This document shows positions 34,300 through 41,639 of a stretch of 64,000 bases of DNA, in pieces (the stretch's first letter is position 1; each line of letters starts with the position of its first letter). Under the pieces are notes generated by a model that was not told where the DNA came from, searched no databases, and saw only the letters and a program-made list of their open reading frames with translations. Origin of the DNA: Dryococelus australis (taxonomy: Eukaryota > Arthropoda > Insecta > Phasmatodea > Phasmatidae); NCBI GenBank assembly GCA_029891345.1, contig CM057009.1, positions 302,289,466 through 302,353,465 on the forward strand, read 5' to 3'. A program made the position numbers and the translations under genes.

Positions 34300-34650
34300 T
34301 TTACTACAGCCCATAATACATAATGTACAGTGTATGGCCCGCAGGCTGGATCATGTTACTGTGGAATGCCATCGCAGCTGTAATTTGCAGCCCCACGCCA
34401 CCTCCCGAGAATCCTGATATGAAAAATGCTAGACATTTATTTGTGGGGACATTTAAAGGAACTTGTGTGTGCAACCCCAGTGGACATAGTGGGCACCCTC
34501 CGTAACCATATCGTGGAGGGTTGCGAAACAAGCAGAAATTTTCTAGGGATCCATCAAAGCATCCGGATGTCCATGCAACAGCAGGTTGATGAACGTGTTG
34601 GTGCTGATGGAGGGCATTTTCAACATTTCCTTTAGTGCCGACGATAAGCT
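34300..34650 (+). pseudogene. mariner/IS630-type transposase C-terminal fragment
   Basis: The 69-codon frame at 34,426-34,635 reads IYLWGHLKELV, then TLRNHIVEGC, then GADGGHFQHFL. This matches the C-terminal end of IS630-Tc1-mariner transposases, whose usual form is an FLWGHLK block, an LR-x-RI helix and a final HFEHLL-like tail. It lies where the reverse transcriptase of gypsy relic 2 should be. The catalytic Asp region just upstream is not recognisable. Confidence 0.7.
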
Positions 34651-34829
34651 TTCACACATGCGTAACTCTTTCCTGTGCATTTCCTACTGTTCTTGGTGTA
34701 GTGCCGTAGTGAGAAGGGTTGTGTATCATGCAAACGAACACTGCGAACGCTGAAGAATGGCATAATTTACAGGAACTGGGAAAATAACGATTAAAATAAA
34801 CATGCTTACAGTTGGTCCTTCAAGAATGC

Positions 34830-35690
34830 AGGGTTCTCGAAATCTTGAAGGCGCTGCATTATACATCAGTCAGTGGGCATCTTGGTGTCAATAAAACCTT
34901 TAACACAGTTAGACTGAGAATCTAATGACTCCATTGTTGGAGGGATGTTGAGATGTGGTGCCAAATGTGAGACTCTTGTACTGTGAGGAAGGGCCCAAGG
35001 GCCATGGGACAAAGCCACCTCCATAAATACAATGTTGAAGTACTATTCGAGAGGATGGCAGTAGATATTCTGGGCCACTTGCCTGTCACAGTGACAGGTA
35101 ATCAGTATCTACTGGTGGTCCAAGATTACTTTACTAAGTGGCCTGAGGTCATTCCCATCCTAAACAAAGAGCACATACTGTGAACGATGCACTTATAGAG
35201 CAAGTATTCTAGAAGTTTGGTGTGCCACTAGAACTCCATTTCAATCAGGGCAGATATTTCGAAGCTGTTTTGTCCCAGGATGTAACAATGATTCTGGGAA
35301 TGAAAAAGTCTATAAATACGGCCTTAATGTAAGTCATTTGGAATGGTCGAGAGGCTTAACCTTCCTCTAGAGCAGTACATGTTGATCTTTGTGGCAGACA
35401 ACTAGAAAAACTGGGATTCAAATGTGCCATTGTTTCTCCCTAATTACTGATTGGAAGTTCACAATTCTACAAGGGTAAAAATATCCAGGATGCTGTTGGA
35501 AAGAGAGCTATGCCTTCCTAGTGGCCTGCTGTTTGCCCCACCTACAGAAGAGGAAACTGCTGCCCCTAATCATGGTAGCAAACTACGTCACAGACAAAAT
35601 TGATTTTATGTTTTTGCTGGTCAACACGTCAGGGTAAATATTGGCAGGTTGAAGATGCGGAATGACAGGGAATTGTTTTGTAATTAATAT
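34830..35690 (+). pseudogene. gypsy integrase, broken
   Basis: SGHLGVNKT begins the zinc-binding domain (about 34,870). A Cys pair and RKGPRA follow. The core has FERMAVDILGHLP with the first catalytic Asp and YLLVVQDYFTKWPE, open across 34,983-35,183. Downstream, in other frames, are FGVPLE-like, MVERLNLPLEQ and VGRLKMRNDRE blocks, the last a typical gypsy integrase C-terminus. Stops and shifts are frequent. Confidence 0.85.
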
Positions 35691-35699
35691 TTTTTAAAC

Positions 35700-36050
35700 C
35701 GCATGTGCAAAAAAACTAACAATAGTCCATTCACTGTTTCACTCCAACTTTCTGAATCCCTGCTAATGTTCTTGTTCTATTTCCGGCATATTCCTTTGCC
35801 TCATGCAAACAAAGCTTAGAAAATTGCACCAGAAGGCCAACATGCCAAATACGTGCATGGTCAGTGTAATTATATTTTGTGTAATTTATATTTATTACTA
35901 GGCATTACCAACAAATCTACTTTCTCTCTGCCTTTTTCATGTTAGTCATAAATGAAATGTTTTAATTTGTAGATACAATATAAATAAAAGTTTAATTTAA
36001 CCTATTATAAGGTTATTTAATATTTTGATATATTGTATAAACCGATTGTG
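35700..36050. other. No gene recognised; AT-rich
   Basis: This lies between the end of gypsy relic 2 and the foldback element. No motif was seen. Confidence 0.4.
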
Positions 36051-36245
36051 ATGTATTACATATTTAGGAAGAAATTAAATATGTCATGATTGAGGTGTTT
36101 TTTCAAAGGTTTGATATATAAATGAAGAAATCGCGAATAGACTATATAGTCAATTCGCAGTATCTTCGCACTGAACAAGATCTTTGAAAAATCACCTCAT
36201 ATATGTAATGTTTAATTATATCCTTAATATGTTGTGTATTTTTAA
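36051..36245. mobile_element. Foldback element, long imperfect hairpin
   Basis: A near-perfect 26-bp palindrome at 36,133-36,158 (arms GCGAAT and GACTATATAGTC) sits at the centre. Flanking arms of about 80 nt pair imperfectly: AGGAAGAAATTAAA, TGAGGTG and TTTTTCAAAG on the left match the inverse of phrases on the right in the same order. The whole can fold as one hairpin of about 195 nt. It is probably a foldback MITE; a precursor of small RNA is an alternative that needs expression data. Confidence 0.7.
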
Positions 36246-36799
36246 CAAACTTTTTATTCCTATGTTAACATAAAAAATATATTTTTTTGTTTCAATTGAA
36301 TTTTTACTTATAACATATGTGTAAATTAAAATATTTTACTCATAGCTAATATGATTAAAAATAGAGAGAAAATAGCTATGTTAGTAATGCATAGTAAGGA
36401 ATAGTTCTCATACAAAATATTATTAAACTGAGTGTGCATGAATGCGGCTCATGGTTCCTATGGTCTAATTTTGTAGACATAGTTAAGTTTTGTTTGTATC
36501 AGGCGAAGGAATATCCTGAAAGTTGAACTTAGAAGGGGCTTCAGAAAAGCTTGAAGTAGTCATGAATCGACTACAGAAAATTTACAAAGATTCCATGGAT
36601 TAATGAAAAGTCCATAATTTGATAATAAATGCATCCATATATTTACAGATAGTTTGGAGATCTTTTTATTAGCATCTTTCCATAAAACGACAGAACAATT
36701 TTTAAACAGTGAAATTACATGTAAATTCATATAGAGGACTCTAGAGGGTCTAGACAAATATATTTGTTTATCGACAGTGAGTTGCAAACTTTCCTACTG

Positions 36800-37482
36800 G
36801 AGTCAGAATGCCTTACCGACATGAAAGGGCGCCTTCTAAGTAGGTTCCGGACTTTGAACGGGACCGAATAAAATGCTTCCGTAAAGGAAGATTTTCGTAC
36901 TGCGAAATTGCAAATCATAAGGGTCACAATGCCTCGACGTTGATGCGAGTGTGGAAGCTGTTGACTGAAGAGAACAGGGTGAGTTAAACTTCCGGAACCG
37001 GCAGTCGAAATATGATTACAGCATGGAATGACAAACACATTATCCGCATGGCAGTGACGGATCATTCACCTTCGTCTCAAGTATTATCAGAATTTTGGAA
37101 CACTGCAACATGTCTGACATGGTCTACTTACAAGGTTTAATGGTGTCTGTTTCGTAGAGAACTGTGTGCATCCATTCTTGAGTGGATGGTTCCCTCGAGC
37201 TTGATCTATAGATGTCTCAGGCTACAATCGGCTCACGAAAATACCCACTGGCATACAGCGTGGTAACATGTGTTTAAGGATGAGTGCTGCCTGAACTTGG
37301 ATTACAAAGTTGGCCACAAACACATTTGACAAAATCAAGGTTAGTGCCATCTTGCAAAATGTATTGTCCAACATCATACTGTACGAACAGTGGGTATGAT
37401 TGTTAGGGATCAATTACGTGACATAGGCGATCTCGGTTGCTACTAATTGTCGACACTCTCAACAACAACCGCTACACCAAAT
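36800..37482 (+). pseudogene. Tc1/mariner transposase relic
   Basis: The translation gives a helix-turn-helix region with DFERDRIKCF, GRFSYCEIANHKG and TLMRVWKLL. It continues with NDKHIIRMAVTDHSPSSQVLS, RRELCASI and RLQSAHENTHWH, followed by a DECC block with the first catalytic Asp. The last parts are TVGMIVRDQL and LLIVDTLNNNRYT. At least five stops interrupt it. The coding match stops exactly at a palindrome (37,460-37,511). It is a Tc1-like cut-and-paste element, dead, lying next to the 3' end of the parvovirus-like insert. Confidence 0.85.
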
Positions 37483-37511
37483 TGTGAAATTTGGTGTAGC
37501 AGTTGTTGTTG
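37460..37511. repeat. 52-bp palindrome
   Basis: Arms of 24-25 nt (CAACAACAACCGCTACACC and its inverse) pair with one mismatch around a 3-nt loop GTG. It marks the point where the Tc1/mariner reading frame ends and lies about 250 bp beyond the capsid stop of the viral insert. It could be a rearrangement scar of the mariner or a terminus of the insert. Confidence 0.85.
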
Positions 37512-37757
37512 CCATCAGGGCAGTCATGGGATGATAGACTAGGCGTAGGTCGTCTTTTGGATGACGTTATTGGGAGGGAAATGTAAGGATGTGAGGATCG
37601 GATGTATACATGTTGGGAGAAGTTGGGCATCGGATGTATACTATTCCACATCACCTTAGACATAAGTCTGGAGGTTGTATACAAGATGCATTATCTCAAA
37701 TATTTAAAGACCATGAGATTCCCCAGTAGGCATATTATGTGGTCTTAATACTGACAT

Positions 37758-38820
37758 TTAAATGATATTTTTCATATTGTGTCCAGGATAGAACATTTTA
37801 CACTCACGATCTTTGGTCATCTGTCCTTGTGGGAGAACACAATAGTCACGGCCCTGTAATTCACGTTTACTGAAAGGTTCAGTAACTAATGTGTAATCCA
37901 TAAGAGTTTGTACACGTAGTCGGAATCTGAACTTCATCGTTCCAGTTTCTGTGGGAATTTCAGGAGCGGAGAGAAAGATAGCTGGAAATGTGAAACTATT
38001 ACGAATAGCACCTTTGTTTAGCAAGTCCCATGTTTCACTGTAGTTTTGTTTGTCATTTATCATCCAAGTAGTACCACTCGCGCCTGGAATGCAACCTTGC
38101 CAGAATAATGAACGTTTCTTTTGGTTATCAGGAATGATGTGAGGCATGTTGTTAAATGGAATGTGAAATTCCTTAGTGTGACCAACAGCCAATTCCTCGT
38201 AAGTGAGAGGATCCTGTTTGTCATAGGCTGCCATTATGTCCATAGATGTACGTCTATATGGTGGACGGACTTCAAGTTCGCTAATAGTTAGTTCAACCGA
38301 AGTGCGGTCTGCTTTACCAATTATTAAATTTTGGGATGATTCAAAGTCCCATGTAGTGGTTGATGTAGAGCCCTGAGTTAGAAGCCTTTGACGTGTTGTA
38401 GCTTGGTTGTGGATAGAAAACTTTAGAGAATGTATTTGAAGTAATGTACTCATGTTCATTAAATCAGCAAATGTTTTTGTATAGTTGTGTAGTTCATCTG
38501 TTGGTTTTAATCCGAATGTACCGGTCCAGAAGCCAAGGGATCTGTATGGTATGATAATAACACGTGGATCCTGACTGAAATCTGCGTCCCACCAGTAAGA
38601 GAGGTAATGAACCATGGATTACTTGTTGGGCTCTTGAGAAATAATTTGAAGGGATTGTTTCATGCATGTTGTACCCATAGCCGTCTTGACTTTGTTGAGC
38701 TGTTTGTCCAGCGCTAGCAGATGCTCCTTCTGTTTGACTGTCAATGTTCTTGTCTTGAGTAGGCGTTGGATTTGTTGCGATAACAGAAGGCCGACCAGAT
38801 GCATGTTTCGGTTTCGGCAT
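37758..38820 (-). pseudogene. Parvovirus-like capsid protein, frame broken once
   Basis: The start is chosen at the ATG at 38818-38820, just after the NS1 stop at 38834-38836. The first part is hydrophilic and rich in Ser, Ala, Gln and Thr, like a disordered capsid N-terminus. The frame shifts by one nucleotide somewhere near 38,610-38,660. The second part is a continuous 285-codon open frame (37,758-38,615) with a jelly-roll-like alternation of polar and hydrophobic residues. It contains FWTGTFGLKP, PYRRTSMDIM and FWQGCIPGAS. Combined length is about 350 codons, near the small capsid proteins of shrimp and mosquito hamaparvoviruses. In a virus it would form the T=1 shell. No phospholipase A2 motif is visible, as expected for this subfamily. 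The assignment rests mainly on position and size. Confidence 0.7.
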
Positions 38821-38833
38821 TCTGGAACACACA

Positions 38834-40810
38834 TTAGTCCGTCATGTCGTTAATGTCAACTCTGTGTAAAGTCATTTGTCTAGTAACTAAGTCACTGTAA
38901 GATAAAAGTCTGTCAAGTGTGTCTGAATGTAAGGGAATGTACTTGTCGGAAATTTGGTTTTCTGGAATGGCTTCAATTATGTCAGCGATGGCATGAAAGT
39001 GTAAGAGCATGTGGTTGTGGAGGTCAGTAGTTGTCAAGTTGTGAGGTGGTTGTTTGATGGTTCCTCTTGTGGTGAGATGCTCGATGGTGTTGGATAGGAT
39101 GTGTTTCTTTATCCTTATAGAAAGTGGAGCTTTCTCACCAGTTTCGCACCACGCCCACAGTTCCTGATTAGTTGTGATGAAAATGGGTATGCGTTCTATG
39201 ATCTCTTTGTCTTGGTGTTTCATGTCAGTGTTCGTCTTCGTACCTTCAAGTAACAGTTTCCAGTTTCCAACCGACGTGTTGTCGATACAAGGTTCTTCGA
39301 AGAGAACACTTGTAGCGTTCGGCAACTGGTCGAGATGGAAACCGGATCTGTCGTGTTCTCTGCTTATTTGTGTGGGATTTAGTGGCTCAGTCAGAAGTCG
39401 CACAATCATACTTTTGCCCGTGTTTGTAGGTCCTAGGATAACTAGTCCGTTGACCTTCTTGAGCATCATTGTTTGTATGATTATGAAGTCGCTGTAAAAT
39501 GTGGGGATGTCAATATTATTTTTCGTGAAGAATGTGTGGAGCCATTCAATGTTTTCTATTTGGTGTGCCGAAAGAGGTTCGTGTTTTATGTGTTCACAAT
39601 AATTAGTGTTTTTAATTGCAATGTTCTTTTCAGTGTTGCGGTACTTGATGATTTGACGTGTATATGAAGGAAGTGAAGTACCGCAGATTTTGAGAAACTG
39701 TATTTTTTCCTCGTATGAGATTTTGCTAATGAACTTCTCATACGATTCACAGTCGTATTTGTTTACTGCTGCATTTAGTGTGTCTACAATGTTGTTTCTA
39801 TAATTTTGATAATTGTCTGTATATTCATTGTTTGCCCGTTTTTTTGCTTCCACATATGGTTCACAGATTGTTTCTATGGGTGCGTCTGTTTCGTCAATGT
39901 TGTTGAGCATGGCTAAGAGTGATTTCATCGGTCCAGAACAAATTCCAAACTTGAGGAGCGTTGCGATACCTTCGCGAATGCAATATGCAATGAATCGCGC
40001 AAGGTTGCGGACTCGTTGTATACTGCTATTTGCTTCTGTAGTTCTCGCATCGCTGAGATTAAGGGCCTTGACAATTCTTGTAAGTGTTCTGGATTGATTG
40101 TTGAACTTTGCTGGGAAGATGATGTGGACGTGGTCGGTGTGTTTGAAGATGATAAAGGAGGGTTGTTTTCTTGTGGAGGTGTTGTTTGATTTGATGGACT
40201 GCCATTCACTGTTGTTGCAGTGGACGACGAAGGTGTAGTAGTCGTGTGTGTGTCCGTCTGCTGTTCTGTCTCCGTTTCCATCGCTTGTGCTGGGTTGTGG
40301 CCCATTATCGTGTGTGTCCAGTTCGCCGTCATCGGTAAGGTCCACTGTGGGGCTACGTCTTGTTGGCGACGTATTTCTATGGGTATTTTGTTGATCGGGG
40401 AAAGCGAAGCCAGGACTATCAAATTCTTGTCCATCGTTCCCACTTGTGTCCATGGTTCTTGAGCGTTTAATTGCTGAATGTATAGTGTTGTCGGCATCCA
40501 TGCGCTCAAGTGATCTAGTGTTGTCCTTAGAATTGTTTCCCTCACTTCTCGGTTGCTTACGTTTGTTAGATTCAGAAAGCATTCGTTTAAAGAGCCTTCT
40601 TTTTGAAGGATTTGAAGGTGAGATGGTATGTGGTTTAGAGGCTCCCTTTCCGTGAATTGGTGGAGTGGTGTTATTTGTGATCCTAGGCTCTGGAGTTGTT
40701 GGTTTGCTAGTACCCGCCTTATCGGTTGTGTCTGGAGGCGCAGTATGTATCTGCGCGGTGGTACTCTGAATCTGATGCCCCTCGTGTTCTCCAGATAGGC
40801 TACTTCCCAA
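38834..40810 (-). CDS. NS1: Parvovirus-like NS1 (HUH endonuclease and SF3 helicase)
   Basis: This is an uninterrupted 658-codon frame. Residues 1-190 are low-complexity and rich in Ser, Thr, Asn and Pro with basic clusters (SKRRLFKRM). The HUH nickase follows, with HVH at about 227-229 and the candidate catalytic Tyr in RFIAYCIREG (about 276). The SF3 helicase has Walker A GPTNTGKS (460-467), Walker B LFEEP (about 503-507), a B' loop LLEGTKTNTDMKHQD (about 520-534) and motif C ITTNQ (about 545-549). All key residues look present. NS1 nicks and unwinds parvovirus DNA during rolling-hairpin replication in the nucleus. The open frame begins just after a TAG and its first codon is TTG; the first ATG is residue 77 (40,580-40,582), which would give 582 residues. 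Translation from that ATG, a non-AUG start, or splicing are all possible. The N-terminal 295 codons overlap NS2. Confidence 0.85.
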   Translation of the reverse strand: MGSSLSGEHEGHQIQSTTAQIHTAPPDTTDKAGTSKPTTPEPRITNNTTPPIHGKGASKPHTISPSNPSKRRLFKRMLSESNKRKQPRSEGNNSKDNTRSLERMDADNTIHSAIKRSRTMDTSGNDGQEFDSPGFAFPDQQNTHRNTSPTRRSPTVDLTDDGELDTHDNGPQPSTSDGNGDRTADGHTHDYYTFVVHCNNSEWQSIKSNNTSTRKQPSFIIFKHTDHVHIIFPAKFNNQSRTLTRIVKALNLSDARTTEANSSIQRVRNLARFIAYCIREGIATLLKFGICSGPMKSLLAMLNNIDETDAPIETICEPYVEAKKRANNEYTDNYQNYRNNIVDTLNAAVNKYDCESYEKFISKISYEEKIQFLKICGTSLPSYTRQIIKYRNTEKNIAIKNTNYCEHIKHEPLSAHQIENIEWLHTFFTKNNIDIPTFYSDFIIIQTMMLKKVNGLVILGPTNTGKSMIVRLLTEPLNPTQISREHDRSGFHLDQLPNATSVLFEEPCIDNTSVGNWKLLLEGTKTNTDMKHQDKEIIERIPIFITTNQELWAWCETGEKAPLSIRIKKHILSNTIEHLTTRGTIKQPPHNLTTTDLHNHMLLHFHAIADIIEAIPENQISDKYIPLHSDTLDRLLSYSDLVTRQMTLHRVDINDMTD

Positions 40811-41082
40811 TGTTTGCTACTTGTCCCTCCCACTCCATGGAATTTGAATCCTTGATCGATTGTTGTTTGTATTTGTGTGGAGTCTTGTGAGAGTTCCTTA
40901 CCTGGGGCCGTGACAATGATTTCGTCTACTTCACAGTAGTCTTCAGCAGCGAGGTCGTCCAAGTCTGGTGTTGAAAACTCTTGCGCAAAAGGACACTGCC
41001 CGCAAGAAGAACCGCAAATGATGCACTGGCAATAATACTCACAATGGCCGCACCGACCGTGTTGCAAGCAGTACGTGTACAT
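39925..41082 (-). CDS. NS2: Parvovirus-like NS2, Cys-rich N-terminus, overlapping NS1
   Basis: This is an uninterrupted 385-codon frame from an ATG at 41,080-41,082. It begins 272 nt upstream of the NS1 open frame and overlaps it by 886 nt in another frame. The first 30 residues contain eight Cys and two His (pattern C-x5-C-x2-C-x3-C-x-C-x2-C-x3-C-x2-C), which suggests metal binding. The middle (about 35-230) is mixed and may be folded, with an acidic DDLAAEDYCEVDE patch. Residues 250-330 are Thr/Ser/Gln/Pro-rich and probably disordered. In penstyl-type viruses an NS2 frame of similar size (about 360 residues) starts upstream of NS1 and overlaps it; its function there is poorly understood. 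A TATA box lies 29 nt upstream of the ATG. Confidence 0.75.
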   Translation of the reverse strand: MYTYCLQHGRCGHCEYYCQCIICGSSCGQCPFAQEFSTPDLDDLAAEDYCEVDEIIVTAPGKELSQDSTQIQTTIDQGFKFHGVGGTSSKHWEVAYLENTRGIRFRVPPRRYILRLQTQPIRRVLANQQLQSLGSQITPLHQFTEREPLNHIPSHLQILQKEGSLNECFLNLTNVSNREVRETILRTTLDHLSAWMPTTLYIQQLNAQEPWTQVGTMDKNLIVLASLSPINKIPIEIRRQQDVAPQWTLPMTANWTHTIMGHNPAQAMETETEQQTDTHTTTTPSSSTATTVNGSPSNQTTPPQENNPPLSSSNTPTTSTSSSQQSSTINPEHLQELSRPLISAMRELQKQIAVYNESATLRDSLHIAFAKVSQRSSSLEFVLDR

Positions 41083-41110
41083 AATGAATAAGCGTTATTG
41101 ATGCGCGGGA

Positions 41111-41120
41111 ATATATATAG
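41111..41120 (-). promoter_or_regulatory. TATA box upstream of the NS2-like frame
   Basis: CTATATATAT on the minus strand, followed by TCCCGCGCAT. It lies 29 nt from the NS2-like ATG, so transcription would start almost at the start codon, giving a very short leader. Parvovirus early promoters are TATA-containing, which fits, but use of this box is inferred. Confidence 0.6.
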
Positions 41121-41250
41121 TGGAGGGGTAATGATAGCGTATATGTAGAGGGGAATGATCTTTGCTCTGCGATAAGCGATAACCTTGTGTCAATGTCGTG
41201 CGCGCTAAGTAGTTGCGTAAGTTGTTTACGTAATGGTGAAGTATTGTGGC

Positions 41251-41292
41251 ACATGTCCTATCCGTACGTCCGGACGTAGGATGTTGTCATGT
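41251..41292. repeat. Hairpin 1 upstream of NS genes
   Basis: A perfect 14-bp palindrome TACGTCCGGACGTA is extended by ATCC/GGAT and ACATG/CATGT arms with a small bulge and an internal loop. It forms a hairpin of about 42 nt, 170 nt upstream of the NS2-like start. Confidence 0.8.
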
Positions 41293-41409
41293 GGGGGTAT
41301 ATGTCCTTTGAGGACTAGAGAATAGTCTATCATCCAATATACTAAAGAATTACTTTAAAAAGCCCTATATATACATCCTGATAGCTCCTCCGACCACGTG
41401 TTGGGTTTG

Positions 41410-41469
41410 CCAGCTCTAGTAGAGCTGGTCCAATAATATTGGACGCAAGCCAATAATATTGGACGCAAT
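41410..41469. repeat. Palindrome cluster: one 19-bp palindrome and two 20-bp tandem repeats
   Basis: CCAGCTCTAGTAGAGCTGG (41,410-41,428) is a perfect inverted repeat around one base. It is followed immediately by two tandem copies of CCAATAATATTGGACGCAA(G/T) at 41,430-41,449 and 41,450-41,469. Each copy contains a hairpin with arms CCAATA/TATTGG. Such compact nested palindromes are typical of parvovirus termini and of NS1 binding or nicking regions. That role here is inferred. Confidence 0.8.
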
Positions 41470-41639
41470 TCCTTCAGCACCCTCCTGGAGCCATATTCTA
41501 ACAAGGCAATGTCCGACCACATGTAGCGGGAAATATCCAGGTCTTCTTCGAAGCAAGGCAAAAACCGCTTCTTCTCTGGCCTGCACGTTCGTTCGATAAG
41601 TAACTTATATAACATGCCATTGTCATTTAGAAACTAGCC

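Larger units (their letters stand above)
31846..35690 (+). mobile_element. Ty3/gypsy retrotransposon relic 2, lacking reverse transcriptase
   Basis: In order, the plus strand shows a coiled-coil Gag N-terminus (31,846-32,345), Gag capsid-like fragments (32,600-32,960), a CCHC-like knuckle (about 33,170-33,220), a protease-to-linker region (33,325-34,140), an inserted mariner fragment (34,300-34,650), and integrase (34,830-35,690). The polymerase and RNase H that should lie before the integrase are absent. Frames are broken throughout. Confidence 0.78.
37758..41469 (-). other. Endogenous parvovirus-like element (Hamaparvovirinae-like)
   Basis: One strand carries an upstream palindrome cluster, a TATA box, an NS2-like frame overlapping an NS1-like frame, and a capsid-like frame starting 14 nt after the NS1 stop codon begins. 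This order, the monosense layout and the frame sizes (658, 385 and about 350 codons) match what is known for Penstyldensovirus/Penstylhamaparvovirus and brevidensoviruses. NS1 has intact HUH and SF3 helicase motifs. The flanks are host-type repeats: a mariner relic on one side and ordinary AT-rich DNA on the other. It is therefore an integrated copy rather than a free genome, unless the assembly is chimeric. The frames are far less decayed than the neighbouring transposons. The exact ends are not established. Confidence 0.85.

Noticed and set aside
38494-38832. 112-codon frame as a complete small viral protein
   Set aside because: Only its first part looks like a capsid N-terminus; the rest is antiphase to the better 285-codon frame, so a frameshift is the simpler reading.
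41430-41469. AATAATATT in the 20-bp repeats as a circovirus-type nonanucleotide origin
   Set aside because: It does not match the conserved nonanucleotide at its 3' end, and the adjacent proteins are parvovirus-like.
41355-41615. 86-codon minus frame upstream of the viral NS genes
   Set aside because: It runs straight through the palindrome cluster and has no recognisable domain; more likely accidental than a fourth viral gene.
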